Shown here: positions 52,755 through 61,965 of the stretch, piece by piece
How positions within the stretch are numbered: position 1 is the stretch's first letter
Layout of the letters: each line of letters begins with the position of its first letter
From: Phycisphaerae bacterium
GTDB lineage: Bacteria > Planctomycetota > Phycisphaerae > UBA1845 > Fen-1342
Direction: 5' to 3'
Assembly (NCBI GenBank): GCA_028279405.1
Contig: JANQNU010000076.1
Span: 1 to 64,000 of the forward strand
DNA length: 64,000 nucleotides
Translations under genes and position numbers: made by a program
The notes under the pieces: generated by a model
The model's input: the letters and a program-made list of their open reading frames with translations, nothing else
Databases searched by the model: none
What the model was told of the DNA's origin: nothing

Positions 52755-55127
52755 ATGGCGAAACGCCTTGCCTGGCTGCTGCTGCTGACCACGCCCATAC
52801 TCCCGCAGGCGTCCGGGCAGGTGGTGAATGGGACGATCGATCGGATCGGCTACCCAACGTCCGGCGCCGGCTCGGTGATCCGTGACGGGCAGTGGTTTCC
52901 GATCCTCGTAACGTTGCAGATGCAGGGTAGCGGACTGTTCGCGGGCAGCGTGCGCGTCGCAATGAGCGATCTCGACGGCGATCGCGTCGCGTACATGGAA
53001 GATCCGGTGGTCATCAACGCGGAAGCGGGACCGAAGCGGATCTGGCTGTACGCGGTATCGGTTTCGGGAAAGGTGCCGGATTCCGTCGACATCCTCGACG
53101 AAAACGGTGCGCTGGTGCGGCGGATTACGGGTGCGCCGTTCGCGGAGGTGATCGGCAGCGATGCCCAGCTCATTCTGGACATCAGCAGCCGGCAGATTCC
53201 GATGCTGAGCGCGCTGCAAACGGCCGGCGCCAACAGCCTGAACGAGATGTTCGCGGCCAACCAGCCCTTCTACCGCAACGTGGGCGTTTCTCGTATGCCG
53301 GCGTCCGAGCTGCCCGATCGCTGGATCGGACTGGAGCCGGTCAGCGTGGTCGTCTGGGATCGGCCCAACCCGCAGTCGATCGACCCGACGCAGCTGGAAG
53401 CGCTGGTCGACTGGGTTCGACGCGGCGGCCAACTCGTCATCGGTCTGAGCGAGGGTACCGCGGCACTGCGTGAGTCACCGCTCGCCGACATCCTCGGCGT
53501 GACCGTCACCGGCAGCGCCGTCCAAACGCGGGCGCTGCCGATGTTCCAGCAACGGTACGTGCCCGAGAATCTCCGGCAAGAGCAGCTAACGGACCCGCTG
53601 GCGATCGCGAGCGTCGCGCCGACGTCCGACGCGCTGGTGCTGTTCCGAGACAAGCTCGTCCCCTCCGGAAAGACGGTGGACCTGATCACCAGTCGACTGG
53701 TGGGTTCGGGGCGAGTGATCACCGTCGCCGCGAGTATCCGCGACCTGGCGTTGCAGAAACCACGGCCGGAGATCCTGGGACTGCTGTTCGACCTCAATCC
53801 ACGAACGAAGAAGTTCAACGAAAACGAGCAGCGCTTGTCGATGAGCCCGCTGCAGGGAGCGGGTGAGGTGGAGCTCTTCCATACCATCACCACGCCTACC
53901 AACTTCAGTGCCGAACGCGGCTTGTTCCAGGCGGCAGCGTTCCTGTTCGTGATCCTCTACATCGGAATCGCGACGTTCGCGACTTGGCTCTGGCTGCTGC
54001 GTCGCAAGCTGGCGACCTGGAGTTGGACGGTCTTTGGCGCGTTCGCGGTCACGGCGAGCATATTGAGCCTCGCGACGGTGGGATTGACCCGCACCTTCTC
54101 GCGCGGTGTGGGTTCGGCTGCGATGGTTGATCTTGCGGCGGACAGTTCCGGGTGTGTCGTGCATGCCTGGTTCGGCTACGGCAGTCCGATTCGGCAGCGC
54201 GTCGGGCTTTCTCTGGGTGACGCAGGCTTCCTGCGGCCGATGGGGGTTGGACCGGGGCAGACGGACAAGTACGCCGCACCGGAACGGTACGTGGCCGATC
54301 CGGCCGAGGGTGTGCTGCGGAACGTCCCGATGCGGGCGACGGTGAAGCAGTTTGAAGGTGTGTGGGCCGGGGATATCGAGGGCACTATCCGCGGCCAGCT
54401 GATCGCGGACCGCGCCACCGGCAAGCTCTCGAACCAGAGCTGGCTACGCAACGACCTGAACGTGCCGATCGAGTATGGCTATCTGCTCTACCTGGATCCG
54501 CGCTCGCGGGCCGGCGTTTTCGGGCAATTGGATCGCGCCGCCGGCGTTACCGAGCATTGGCGCCTGGATGACCCCGTTCCACCCGGGTGGAACGTACTTG
54601 CGGTGCGTCTGCCGGCGCTCGAACCGGCGGAGCGCACGGTGACGCCGCTCGGCGTAGATGAGTACACCGCCATCGGCCAAGCGCTTCGCGATTGGCTGCG
54701 GATGCGCCAGCCGAAGGAGATTCAGCGGCCGGACCTGAACACGCTGTGGCGGATGCAGCTCTATTGGGCCGATCAGCTCGCAGCGCCGCGTGGTAATCAC
54801 CCGCGCGATTCGTTCGGCGCGCGAATGATGCTTGCGTCCACGCGCAACTTCTTCCTGCACAACAAGAACGAGGTCGAATTCGACGAAGCCGGTACGCGGC
54901 GAATCACCACCCAGGGACTCCCGGAGTTGGACGTCACGCATTGGCTGCAACGAGGGCAAGCGGTGTTGCTGCTCTTCTCCCGAACGCCGGGGCCCATTGA
55001 CCTGCAGAATGACGGAGTCGCGATGGAGGCCCGCACGGGCGTCACACTCTACCGTGTCCGGATTCCCATTACGTTCACCGGCAACCCGGTGCCCCCGCCG
55101 CCGACGCCGAGCGAGGACCCATCGTGA
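52755..55127 (+). CDS. Large membrane protein of the 52.7-57.9 kb ABC operon
   Basis: A 790-residue protein that I cannot assign to a family. Residues 1-21 form a signal peptide. About 25-380 is an extracytoplasmic region whose IDPTQLEALVDWVRRGGQLVIG and DSVDILDENGALVR segments recall a class-I glutamine amidotransferase-like Rossmann fold without catalytic residues. Two helices follow (about 392-443, FQAAAFLFVILYIGIATFA and WTVFGAFAVTASILSL). The C-terminal 340 residues are again extracytoplasmic and end in a Pro-rich tail. Its stop overlaps the GTG start of the ABC ATPase by four bases, so it is probably part of that exporter. Similar large proteins next to ABC-2 exporters resemble the Gld/auxiliary subunits of gliding and copper/nitrous-oxide systems. 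Confidence 0.7.
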   Translation: MAKRLAWLLLLTTPILPQASGQVVNGTIDRIGYPTSGAGSVIRDGQWFPILVTLQMQGSGLFAGSVRVAMSDLDGDRVAYMEDPVVINAEAGPKRIWLYAVSVSGKVPDSVDILDENGALVRRITGAPFAEVIGSDAQLILDISSRQIPMLSALQTAGANSLNEMFAANQPFYRNVGVSRMPASELPDRWIGLEPVSVVVWDRPNPQSIDPTQLEALVDWVRRGGQLVIGLSEGTAALRESPLADILGVTVTGSAVQTRALPMFQQRYVPENLRQEQLTDPLAIASVAPTSDALVLFRDKLVPSGKTVDLITSRLVGSGRVITVAASIRDLALQKPRPEILGLLFDLNPRTKKFNENEQRLSMSPLQGAGEVELFHTITTPTNFSAERGLFQAAAFLFVILYIGIATFATWLWLLRRKLATWSWTVFGAFAVTASILSLATVGLTRTFSRGVGSAAMVDLAADSSGCVVHAWFGYGSPIRQRVGLSLGDAGFLRPMGVGPGQTDKYAAPERYVADPAEGVLRNVPMRATVKQFEGVWAGDIEGTIRGQLIADRATGKLSNQSWLRNDLNVPIEYGYLLYLDPRSRAGVFGQLDRAAGVTEHWRLDDPVPPGWNVLAVRLPALEPAERTVTPLGVDEYTAIGQALRDWLRMRQPKEIQRPDLNTLWRMQLYWADQLAAPRGNHPRDSFGARMMLASTRNFFLHNKNEVEFDEAGTRRITTQGLPELDVTHWLQRGQAVLLLFSRTPGPIDLQNDGVAMEARTGVTLYRVRIPITFTGNPVPPPPTPSEDPS

Positions 55128-56053
55128 TCATCCAGACCATCAATCTCACCAAGCGTTACGGCGAGTTGATCGCGCTGAACAATCTGCACCTCAACATCGA
55201 GGAAGGTGAGTGCTTCGGCTACATCGGTCCCAACGGCGCCGGTAAGACGACAACGATCCGCATCCTGGCGACGTTGCTGCGACCGACCTGGGGCGAAGCG
55301 CGCGTTTGCGGGCACGTCGTAGGCTACGAATCGCGGAAGATCCGCCCCTTGATCGGATATGTACCCGACTTCTTCGGCGCCTATGAGGACATGGTCGTAC
55401 AGGAGTATCTCGAGTTCTTCGCTGCGGCCTACAACATTACCGGCAAGAAGCGCCAGCAGATCGTGGGGGACGTTCTCGAACTGACCGACTTGACCTACAA
55501 GCGCGACGGTCTGGTGGACTCGCTCTCGCGCGGCATGAAACAGCGGTTGAGCATCGCGCGCGTTCTGCTCCACGACCCGCGCGTTCTGTTGCTCGACGAG
55601 CCGGCGAGCGGGCTCGACCCGCGGGCGCGGATCGAGATTCGCGAGTTGCTCAAGGAACTGCATCGGATGGGCAAGACCATCATCATCAGTTCGCACATCC
55701 TGCCGGAGCTGGCCGACCTGTGCACCAGCATCGGGATCCTCGAGCGCGGTGAGATGATCTTTCAGGGCTCGGTGACCGAAGCAGTGCGCCGGGCGCGGAT
55801 GGGGACGGTGGTGCATGTTGCGACGCCCGACGATCAGGAACGGGCGCGGCAAGTGCTGGCCGAGCTGCCAAACGTCGAGAACGCCATGCTCCGCAACGGT
55901 TTCGTGGTGCTGAGCCTGCAGAACGAGACGACGGACTTCAGCTTCATCGCCAACGCGATGATCCGCAACGAGCTGCGAATCCATGAGATCAAGCAGGAAG
56001 AGGTCAACCTCGAGACGGCCTTCATGCGGCTGACGAAGGGCATCGTGCAGTGA
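55124..56053 (+). CDS. ABC-2-type exporter ATP-binding protein (GldA/NosF-like)
   Basis: A 309-residue ATPase of the CcmA/GldA/NosF class. Walker A is GPNGAGKTTT (35-44), the signature is LSRGMKQRLSIARVLL and Walker B LLLDEPASGLDP. The last 90 residues form the usual C-terminal domain (DDQERARQVLAELP to the end). Start is GTG 55124, overlapping the preceding stop (GTGA). The downstream permease begins 19 bases after its stop. The signature has SRG instead of SGG, common in this class. Confidence 0.93.
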   Translation: MIIQTINLTKRYGELIALNNLHLNIEEGECFGYIGPNGAGKTTTIRILATLLRPTWGEARVCGHVVGYESRKIRPLIGYVPDFFGAYEDMVVQEYLEFFAAAYNITGKKRQQIVGDVLELTDLTYKRDGLVDSLSRGMKQRLSIARVLLHDPRVLLLDEPASGLDPRARIEIRELLKELHRMGKTIIISSHILPELADLCTSIGILERGEMIFQGSVTEAVRRARMGTVVHVATPDDQERARQVLAELPNVENAMLRNGFVVLSLQNETTDFSFIANAMIRNELRIHEIKQEEVNLETAFMRLTKGIVQ

Positions 56054-56072
56054 CCACGGGGAGGATGCGACC

Positions 56073-57929
56073 GTGACGATCTTTCACGACATCGGGCTCT
56101 GGCTCTGGCGGCTGCTACCGGCCAACCCGATCCTGACGCGCGTCGTCGCGACGGGCAGCAAGCGCCAGAAGCATATGTGGGCCCGAGCGGCGTATCTCGG
56201 CGTGCTGTTCTTCGTCGTCATCGTTCAGGCGAATGCCGGTGGTGCGGGCCCGGCCCCCAGTCTGGCCGCGGCCGCCAAGAAATCGACGCAGGTGTTCTGG
56301 TTCGTCAGCCTCGCACAGCTTACGCTGATGAGCTTCATCGCGCCGGTGTTCTGTGCCGGAGCGATCACCCAGGAAAAGGACTCCAACACTTTTCATATCC
56401 TGCTCACAACGCCACTCTCCAGCGGCCAGATCGTGCTGGGCTCGCTGTTCAGTCGCATCTTCTTCGTATGGGTGCTGCTGCTCTCAGGTGTGCCGATCTT
56501 TTGCATCACGATGATCTACGGCGGCGTCACGACGACAGAGGTGTTTCAGAGCTTCGGACTGGCCGCCTGTACCGGACTGATCACGGGCTCGAGCGCCATC
56601 ATGATCAGCTTCCTCAAGATCGGCACGCGCCGCACGATCTTCTTCTTCTTCGTCGGCGTCGCGGTATACCTGCTGGGAGTGGGTGCACTGGGCGCTTCGC
56701 CCTGGGGCGCGCTATCGGCGGCACCGGCAGCCAAGGCGAACACCTTCGGCCTCCACCAAATGAGTTGGCTGGCGCCGATTCATCCGTTTCTGTCGCTGAT
56801 GGTCGTGACCGGGCAGACGCCCGCGCCCGACATCTCGGACGTCTACAAGTACGGCTGGCCCGGTCGCTGGCTGCTGGCCTACCCGCAATACGGCTACATG
56901 TTCCTGACGACCCTGGGGTCGGCGTTGATGATCGCCGTGAGCCTGCTCTTCGTTCGCCGTGGTGCGCTGGAGGGTGAAGCCACCTGGCTCAACCGCATCG
57001 TCGCGCTCCTGAGTCTTCGCGGCCTGCGCAAGAAGCCCGAGGGCGAGCTCTCCAAGGAACCGCGCAAGGTTTGGAACAACCCGATCGCCTGGCGCGAAGC
57101 CAACACCCGCGGCTCTGCCAGCGGCGGCCCTGTCGTTCGCTGGGCGATCGGCATCATCGGTCTGGGGGCCGGTCTGCTGCTTTACTGTGCCTACCTCGGA
57201 AATTGGTGGGGAATCGCACCCAGCATTCGCAGCTGGCTCGTGGCACTGACCTGGATTCAGCTCGCGGTCGTGTTGCTGGTCGTCACCAACACGGCCGCTT
57301 CGACGCTGACCCGCGAGCGCGAATCGCTGACGATGGAGATCCTCCTCACGACCCCGCTGACCAGCAATTACATCATTGCGGGCATGCTCCAGGGGCTGAT
57401 TCGATACGCGATTCCTCTGATCAGCGTTCCGGCGATCGCGTTGCTGCTGTTCGCCGTTACCGACCTCCTACGACCACCGCCCGGCGGGCCGGCGGCGACG
57501 ATCGAGTCCGTCGTTATCGTGCCGGCGCTGATGACCGCGTTCGCCTCGGTCGCGGCGATGATCGGCCTGCAGTTCTCGCTTCTCCAGAAACGGACGGTCA
57601 CGGCCGTCATGCTCAGTGTCTCGGTCGTTCTCGGCGTGGCCGGCGGACTGTGGGCATGCGGCGGCGTCTTGCGCAATGCGGGAATCGGCGTCACGTCCCT
57701 GATTTACCCGTTTCTCCCGTTCCCGGCGATCCAGGCGCTCGTCGATCCCAACGCGCTCGTAACCGATCTGGGTGGAGGCAAGCCCAGCCCCGCCATGGCG
57801 CAAACTGCGCGCGTGACGCGGATCGTGGCCAGCACGATCGCGATCGGCGTGTATCTGCTCATTACTTACAGCCTTTATCGCAACATGGTCCGCAGCTTCG
57901 ACATGACCGTCCGCAAGCAATCGTCGTAG
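56073..57929 (+). CDS. ABC-2-type exporter permease, internally duplicated
   Basis: A 618-residue membrane protein with about 12 helices in two halves. The conserved ABC-2 cytoplasmic elbow occurs twice: ITQEKDSNTFHILLTTPLSS (about 97-116) and LTRERESLTMEILLTTPLTS (about 412-431), each followed by a transmembrane helix. Usually such permeases are one half and dimerise; here a full pair is joined in one chain. GTG 56073 has GGGGAGG eight bases upstream. It follows the GldA-like ATPase; together with the 790-residue protein they would form one exporter whose cargo is unknown. Confidence 0.88.
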   Translation: MTIFHDIGLWLWRLLPANPILTRVVATGSKRQKHMWARAAYLGVLFFVVIVQANAGGAGPAPSLAAAAKKSTQVFWFVSLAQLTLMSFIAPVFCAGAITQEKDSNTFHILLTTPLSSGQIVLGSLFSRIFFVWVLLLSGVPIFCITMIYGGVTTTEVFQSFGLAACTGLITGSSAIMISFLKIGTRRTIFFFFVGVAVYLLGVGALGASPWGALSAAPAAKANTFGLHQMSWLAPIHPFLSLMVVTGQTPAPDISDVYKYGWPGRWLLAYPQYGYMFLTTLGSALMIAVSLLFVRRGALEGEATWLNRIVALLSLRGLRKKPEGELSKEPRKVWNNPIAWREANTRGSASGGPVVRWAIGIIGLGAGLLLYCAYLGNWWGIAPSIRSWLVALTWIQLAVVLLVVTNTAASTLTRERESLTMEILLTTPLTSNYIIAGMLQGLIRYAIPLISVPAIALLLFAVTDLLRPPPGGPAATIESVVIVPALMTAFASVAAMIGLQFSLLQKRTVTAVMLSVSVVLGVAGGLWACGGVLRNAGIGVTSLIYPFLPFPAIQALVDPNALVTDLGGGKPSPAMAQTARVTRIVASTIAIGVYLLITYSLYRNMVRSFDMTVRKQSS

Positions 57930-58038
57930 CCTGGATTCGCAACTTTATCGATTCCTTAATCTTCTCCTTCGACTTGCGCACACACAGCGCGCCCACGCTG
58001 TCCGCTCGTTGCAGTTGAAGTGAACAAAGGAGGAGAAG

Positions 58039-58905
58039 ATGCGGCTTGGTTCCTGTGTACTCATCGCGGCACTCGCGGCGCCGGTCCTGGCGGGCGGTTC
58101 GTTCGACCTCGCCAACTATCAGCTCACGGCGCGGCACCTGTTGCCGCCCACCGAGGCATCGGAGGCATCCGGAGTCGCCTACAATACGGATTCGGGTACG
58201 CTCTTCGTGCTCGGTGACGAAGGTGAATTCCTGGCCGAGATCGGCCGCGACGGGACGTTCATCGGCAGCATGACGCTCACCGGTTTCGGCGATACCGAAG
58301 GGCTGACCTACATGGGCAACGGTCAGTTCGTACTGGTCGAGGAGCGGCTTCAGAACGCATACCAGTTCTCGTACACGCAGGGCGGCACGGTGGCGCGCTC
58401 GGGTCTGCAGAGTGCTTCGCTCGGACCGACCATCGGTAACACGGGACTCGAAGCCATCTCGTTCGACCCGACGTCCGGTGACTTCGTGCTGGTCAAGGAA
58501 AAGACGCCGCAGCGGGTGTTCGAGGCGACGATCGACTTCGCCGCCGGCACGGCGACGACCAACGACCTATTCACGCCGAACCTGGGCGTGTCGGACCTTT
58601 CGGGGGTGCAGGTGCTGTCGGTCGTTCCCGGGCTCGACGGGACCGCAGACGCCGACAATCTGCTGATTTATAGCCAGGAATCGTCGCTCCTGCTCGAGGT
58701 GACGCGCGACGGCACGATCCAGAGCCAGTTCGATTTCTCGAGCCTCGCGGGCAACGCCGAGGGGCTGACGATCGACAGCGACGGCAACATCTACGTGGTT
58801 GGGGAAACGCCGGAGATGTTCGTGCTGTCACCGATTCCCGAGCCGGCCTCCGTGCTGCTGCTCGTGTGCGGCGGCCTCGGAATGTTCCACGGCCGTCGGC
58901 GCTAA
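58039..58905 (+). CDS. SdiA-regulated-like beta-propeller protein with PEP-CTERM tail
   Basis: A 288-residue secreted protein. Residues 1-18 form the signal peptide. The body (about 25-255) matches the SdiA-regulated/YjiK beta-propeller family: SGVAYNTDSGTLFVLGDEGE, EGLTYMGNGQFVLVEERL and NAEGLTIDSDGNIYVVGE are three of its repeats. Residues 266-288 form a PEP-CTERM tail (IPEPASV, helix, GRRR) that directs envelope anchoring. The ATG has the strong AAAGGAGG site upstream. It may bind a lipid or sugar at the cell surface; function unproven. Confidence 0.85.
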   Translation: MRLGSCVLIAALAAPVLAGGSFDLANYQLTARHLLPPTEASEASGVAYNTDSGTLFVLGDEGEFLAEIGRDGTFIGSMTLTGFGDTEGLTYMGNGQFVLVEERLQNAYQFSYTQGGTVARSGLQSASLGPTIGNTGLEAISFDPTSGDFVLVKEKTPQRVFEATIDFAAGTATTNDLFTPNLGVSDLSGVQVLSVVPGLDGTADADNLLIYSQESSLLLEVTRDGTIQSQFDFSSLAGNAEGLTIDSDGNIYVVGETPEMFVLSPIPEPASVLLLVCGGLGMFHGRRR

Positions 58906-59006
58906 GGCGCCACCCATCCCGATTATCCAGCGAAGACACCCTGGTGCGTCAGTGCTGGGGTGGTTGGCGAGGTGCCCACTCCAGTGGGGAACGCATTTCT
59001 CAAAGT

Positions 59007-59030
59007 GCCCCACCCTTCAAGGGTATGGGG
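59007..59030. repeat. Intergenic hairpin related to the CCCCACCCC class
   Basis: GCCCCACCCTTCAAGGGTATGGGG: CCCCACCCTT / AAGGGTATGGGG, an imperfect stem between convergent genes, 29 bases from the stop of the next gene. Resembles the elements at 1047 and 22812 in its CCCCACCC start only. Confidence 0.45.
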
Positions 59031-59058
59031 CGCGTCGCGTCTTCTTCGTTACGGTGGC

Positions 59059-59769
59059 TCAGCGTCCGATCGGGGGCGCGACGATCGTCGGCGGCGCGCC
59101 ATTCGCGGATTCGAACCCCTTTTTGAGCAGGGCGATCGCCGCCGCGAGCTGTTCGGGTTCGACGAACTCGACCTTGCCGCCCGCGAAGAGAATCATGCTG
59201 CCCTCGCTCGCGTAGTATTCGAGATGCGTCCACGCGAGCGGCCAGCGCGGATCCGCATCGGTCGTCAGCCCCGCCACGTAGTAGTAGTCGCCGCCTGGGG
59301 TGGTGGAGTCGAACTCCAGCGGGCACTGTAACTCGTCGGCTGTAAGCAGCCCATGACGCACCAGCGTCTGCAACGCGGGTGGATAGACTCCATCGTTCTC
59401 GGAAGCGTATGCGGTGCAGGCGCCGCGGATCGCCCGGAGGTGCGCCTGATCGACGCTACCGTCGACCACCGAGCGCGCCCGCGAGAAGAACAACGTCATG
59501 ATCATGCCGGGAAGAACCAGGATGCTGACGATGAGGCTGACGCAACTGATCGCGAGCCCGGCGACCGCGAACCCCTTACCGCTGAACTCGTCCGGCCGAT
59601 GACTGATGCGCGTCAACGCCACCGCCGCCAGCACGATGCCGCTAATCGCGAACGGCGGGCAGCAGAATCCGGCCAGACCAAACACGAACGCTAAGATCGC
59701 CAGTTGCTGTCGCGGCTTGGCATAATGACGCGGCGATTCGACCGGCTGGATCGGCGGCACGACGGACAT
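59059..59769 (-). CDS. DUF4190-like membrane protein with pseudopilin-like C-terminus
   Basis: A 236-residue protein. Residues about 22-53 and 66-95 hold three or four helices of the DUF4190 type (QLAILAFVFGLAGFCCPPFA, GKGFAVAGLAISCVSLI). The C-terminal half resembles the non-helical part of planctomycete pseudopilin-like proteins: LRAIRGACTAYASENDGVYPP, DELQCPLEFDSTTPGGDYYYVAG and SMILFAGGKVEFVEP in place of the common VDGH. It has no type IV prepilin cleavage motif. A GGAG site precedes ATG 59769. Paralogue of the next gene, 78 bases apart on the same strand. Confidence 0.75.
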   Translation of the reverse strand: MSVVPPIQPVESPRHYAKPRQQLAILAFVFGLAGFCCPPFAISGIVLAAVALTRISHRPDEFSGKGFAVAGLAISCVSLIVSILVLPGMIMTLFFSRARSVVDGSVDQAHLRAIRGACTAYASENDGVYPPALQTLVRHGLLTADELQCPLEFDSTTPGGDYYYVAGLTTDADPRWPLAWTHLEYYASEGSMILFAGGKVEFVEPEQLAAAIALLKKGFESANGAPPTIVAPPIGR

Positions 59770-59847
59770 GCGATACTCCGGAACAAGGTCACGCGTGCGT
59801 CGAAGTTCGAAACCGCTCGTAACCGTATCCGGCCCGCACTCCGATGG

Positions 59848-60594
59848 CTACTCCCCGCGGTCTTCGGGCGCGAGAATCGTCGGCAGTAAGCCGTACTTTT
59901 CCGCGTATTCCTGAACGAACGCGTCACGCAACGCCTCGAACCGCTCGGTATCAACAAACTCGGCATGTCCGTCGACGAAGAGGACCATGGCTCCCCGGTC
60001 GCCGTAATGCGATCGATCGCACCATGCGAGCGGCCATTGATTCGCGTCGTCGGTCACAAGCCCCGAGACGTACGTGTAGTCCCCGCCCGCGGTATTCGGG
60101 TCGCCCTCCAGCGGACATTGCAAGACGCGGTAAGCGCCAGGCTCAATTGCGTCGCTCAGCTCCGCCGGAAACGCCTCGTCATGATCGTTCGAATAGATGT
60201 AACACGCCTTCCCCAGTCCGCTCAGATTCGCCGCGCAATTCTGAGGGTACCCTAGTGAACGCGCGGTGATCAGGACGGAACCGAGGAAGCCGACACCACC
60301 CAAGACCAGGCTCGCTGCTCCCGAGACCACACCCACGATCGCCTTACCGCGATCGCGGCGCGCGAGCCGCGGCAAAGCATCACTCCCCAGCAAAACCGTT
60401 GCGAACCCGAGAACGACTGCCAGCGACCCCGACACTGCCACCAAACCGGAGCCGCGCGCGCTGCCGACGAGGACGATCATCGCAACAGTCCCCGGCACGA
60501 GCCCCATCAGACCGAGCGCAATGACCAGCGTCGCCAGCGCAGACGGTGGTTCGTCCGTTGTCGGTACAGGTTCGGTTGGCGGCGTGTGACTCAT
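59848..60594 (-). CDS. Membrane protein with H-x9-DG-like C-terminus, paralogue
   Basis: A 248-residue relative of the 59059 protein: a Pro-rich start, four hydrophobic segments (about 20-115) and then a soluble C-terminal half with NLSGLGKACYIYSNDHDEAFPAEL, QCPLEGDPNTAGGDYTYVSGL and MVLFVDGHAEFVD. That last motif is the planctomycete H-x9-DG-type signature of pseudopilin-like proteins (DUF1559). Cys pairs (CAANLSG, CYIY, CPLE, CDRS) may form disulfides in the periplasm. ATG 60594 is preferred to 60648 as it starts before the Pro-rich segment; no strong ribosome site supports either. Confidence 0.75.
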   Translation of the reverse strand: MSHTPPTEPVPTTDEPPSALATLVIALGLMGLVPGTVAMIVLVGSARGSGLVAVSGSLAVVLGFATVLLGSDALPRLARRDRGKAIVGVVSGAASLVLGGVGFLGSVLITARSLGYPQNCAANLSGLGKACYIYSNDHDEAFPAELSDAIEPGAYRVLQCPLEGDPNTAGGDYTYVSGLVTDDANQWPLAWCDRSHYGDRGAMVLFVDGHAEFVDTERFEALRDAFVQEYAEKYGLLPTILAPEDRGE

Positions 60595-60722
60595 CGGGTC
60601 GTCCCGACTGGGTTCGTACAAGGCGTGTTCGCAGCCTTCTGCGGACACTAACAGTAGTTACGAACTGCACGCGGACAACCCGTAGACCGAGTTCCGGTCA
60701 ACGGTGCTTTGCCACCCAGATT

Positions 60723-60741
60723 GGCGGGCGAGACGCCCGCC
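60723..60741. repeat. Intergenic palindromic element, perfect core copy 4
   Basis: The same 19 bases in the same orientation as at 1078, 24428 and 46631, followed by CCACCC and then the array at 60742. The 60595-61035 gap (441 bases) is otherwise empty. Confidence 0.85.
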
Positions 60742-61010
60742 CCACCCGTTGGTATCTGGCCCTACCCGTTAATGTTCTGGCGTCCGGCTTTGGTATCTAG
60801 CCCCTACCCGTTGATACTCTGGCGCGCACTGTTGGTATGTGGCCCCCACCGGGTGATATTCTGGAGCCCGCCCCTTGGTACTGTGGCCCGCACTAATTAG
60901 CGGTGCGGCCCGCACTCGTTCGTGTTGTGGACCCCACCCAGAGGAACCGCCCCTCACCCGTCGGTACTGCGCCCCCCACCGATGTCGATGTTGTAACCCG
61001 AACCCGTTGA
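60742..61010. repeat. Degenerate 19-24-base tandem array
   Basis: About 13 head-to-tail units that start with CCC(A/T)CCCG, continue TTGGTAT or TTGATAT and end CTGG or TGTGG. Units vary from 19 to 24 bases, so the array does not keep a reading frame. It starts at the right edge of the palindromic element at 60723 and its first unit reuses that element's CCACCC flank. Divergence rises toward 61010. Confidence 0.8.
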
Positions 61011-61035
61011 TCACGTGCGCCCCGCCACGGGCGGC

Positions 61036-61965
61036 TCAGGCCGCACGGCGTGAGAGCACGAACGCGCCGGCCCCGGTCAGCAGCAAGAGGAGGATCGTTG
61101 CACCGATCTCGCTCGTCGTTGGTACGGACGGTCCAATCGGCCCGGTCGTACCCTGGAGTGCGACACCCCAGATGTCAGGCAGGTTGTCCTCGACGGTCTC
61201 CACAAAGCTGCCGTCCAGGTTCGCGCGCATGACGGCGCCGCGTGTAACCGTCCAATACACCTTGCCGGCTTCGGCGTCGACTGTGAGATCGATCGGAAAG
61301 TCCGGGAATGTATTGATGACTTCGCTCATCCCCGTCCCGTCGCGATTCGCGCGCATGATTCTCCGGCCCGTGATGTCGGTCCACAGCAACGCATCGTTCG
61401 GCTCGTCGATCACGACGTAGTAAGGCCCGTCCGTGCCGGTGACCACCGTCTCCGGGTCGGAGCCGTCGAGCCGCGCCCGATTGATCGTGTGCGTGACATA
61501 GTCCGTCCAGTACAGGCGTTTCTCGGCATCGTCGATCGTGACGCCGACCATCCCGGACCAGCCATGGACGTCCAGGAGCGTCTGAACGTTGCTACCGTCA
61601 AGGTCCGCGCGCTGCACCAGCCCGGCCTCTTCGGCAACCCAATACAACTTATTGTTAGTTTCATCGAGGGTAACGCCGCGGGGATCGAGCTCGGGTGGCA
61701 ATGCGACCAATAGTGTCGGATTGGAACCGTCGCGATTGGCGCGCATGATCCCGCCTTCGCGCTGGGACCAGTATACGTACTTGCCCGCCTCATCCAGCGC
61801 CAACGCCAACGGGGGCGGCGTCTTGTCAATCACGGTTTCGACCCGGCCGGTTCGCAGGTCCTTCCGATAAATGGCCATATCCGAATCGGACGCCCAGTAC
61901 AGCGTTTGCGCGCTCGCGACCGATGCGAGCAACACCATCAACAGGACCGCCTTAAACTGAGCCAT
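61036..61965 (-). CDS. Secreted YWTD-repeat beta-propeller with IPTL-like C-terminus
   Basis: A 309-residue exported protein. Residues 1-19 form the signal peptide. The body is a six-bladed YWTD propeller: YWAS, YVYWSQ, LYWVAEE, LYWTDY, LLWTDIT and VYWTVT each mark a blade, with (R/N)ANRDG or RADLDGS between. The C-terminus, VPTTSEIG followed by a hydrophobic helix and SRRAA, is like the IPTLSEWG-type (IPTL-CTERM) sorting signal with changes. GGAGA precedes ATG 61965. It probably sits on the outer surface and binds a ligand or polymer; no partner visible. Confidence 0.85.
   Translation of the reverse strand: MAQFKAVLLMVLLASVASAQTLYWASDSDMAIYRKDLRTGRVETVIDKTPPPLALALDEAGKYVYWSQREGGIMRANRDGSNPTLLVALPPELDPRGVTLDETNNKLYWVAEEAGLVQRADLDGSNVQTLLDVHGWSGMVGVTIDDAEKRLYWTDYVTHTINRARLDGSDPETVVTGTDGPYYVVIDEPNDALLWTDITGRRIMRANRDGTGMSEVINTFPDFPIDLTVDAEAGKVYWTVTRGAVMRANLDGSFVETVEDNLPDIWGVALQGTTGPIGPSVPTTSEIGATILLLLLTGAGAFVLSRRAA

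Noticed and set aside
60742-61010. CRISPR array
   Set aside because: Units are degenerate and contiguous without unique spacers, and there are no cas genes.
60769-61014. 81-codon minus-strand frame with repeated peptides
   Set aside because: It simply translates the degenerate tandem array; units vary from 19 to 24 bases and so do not keep frame.
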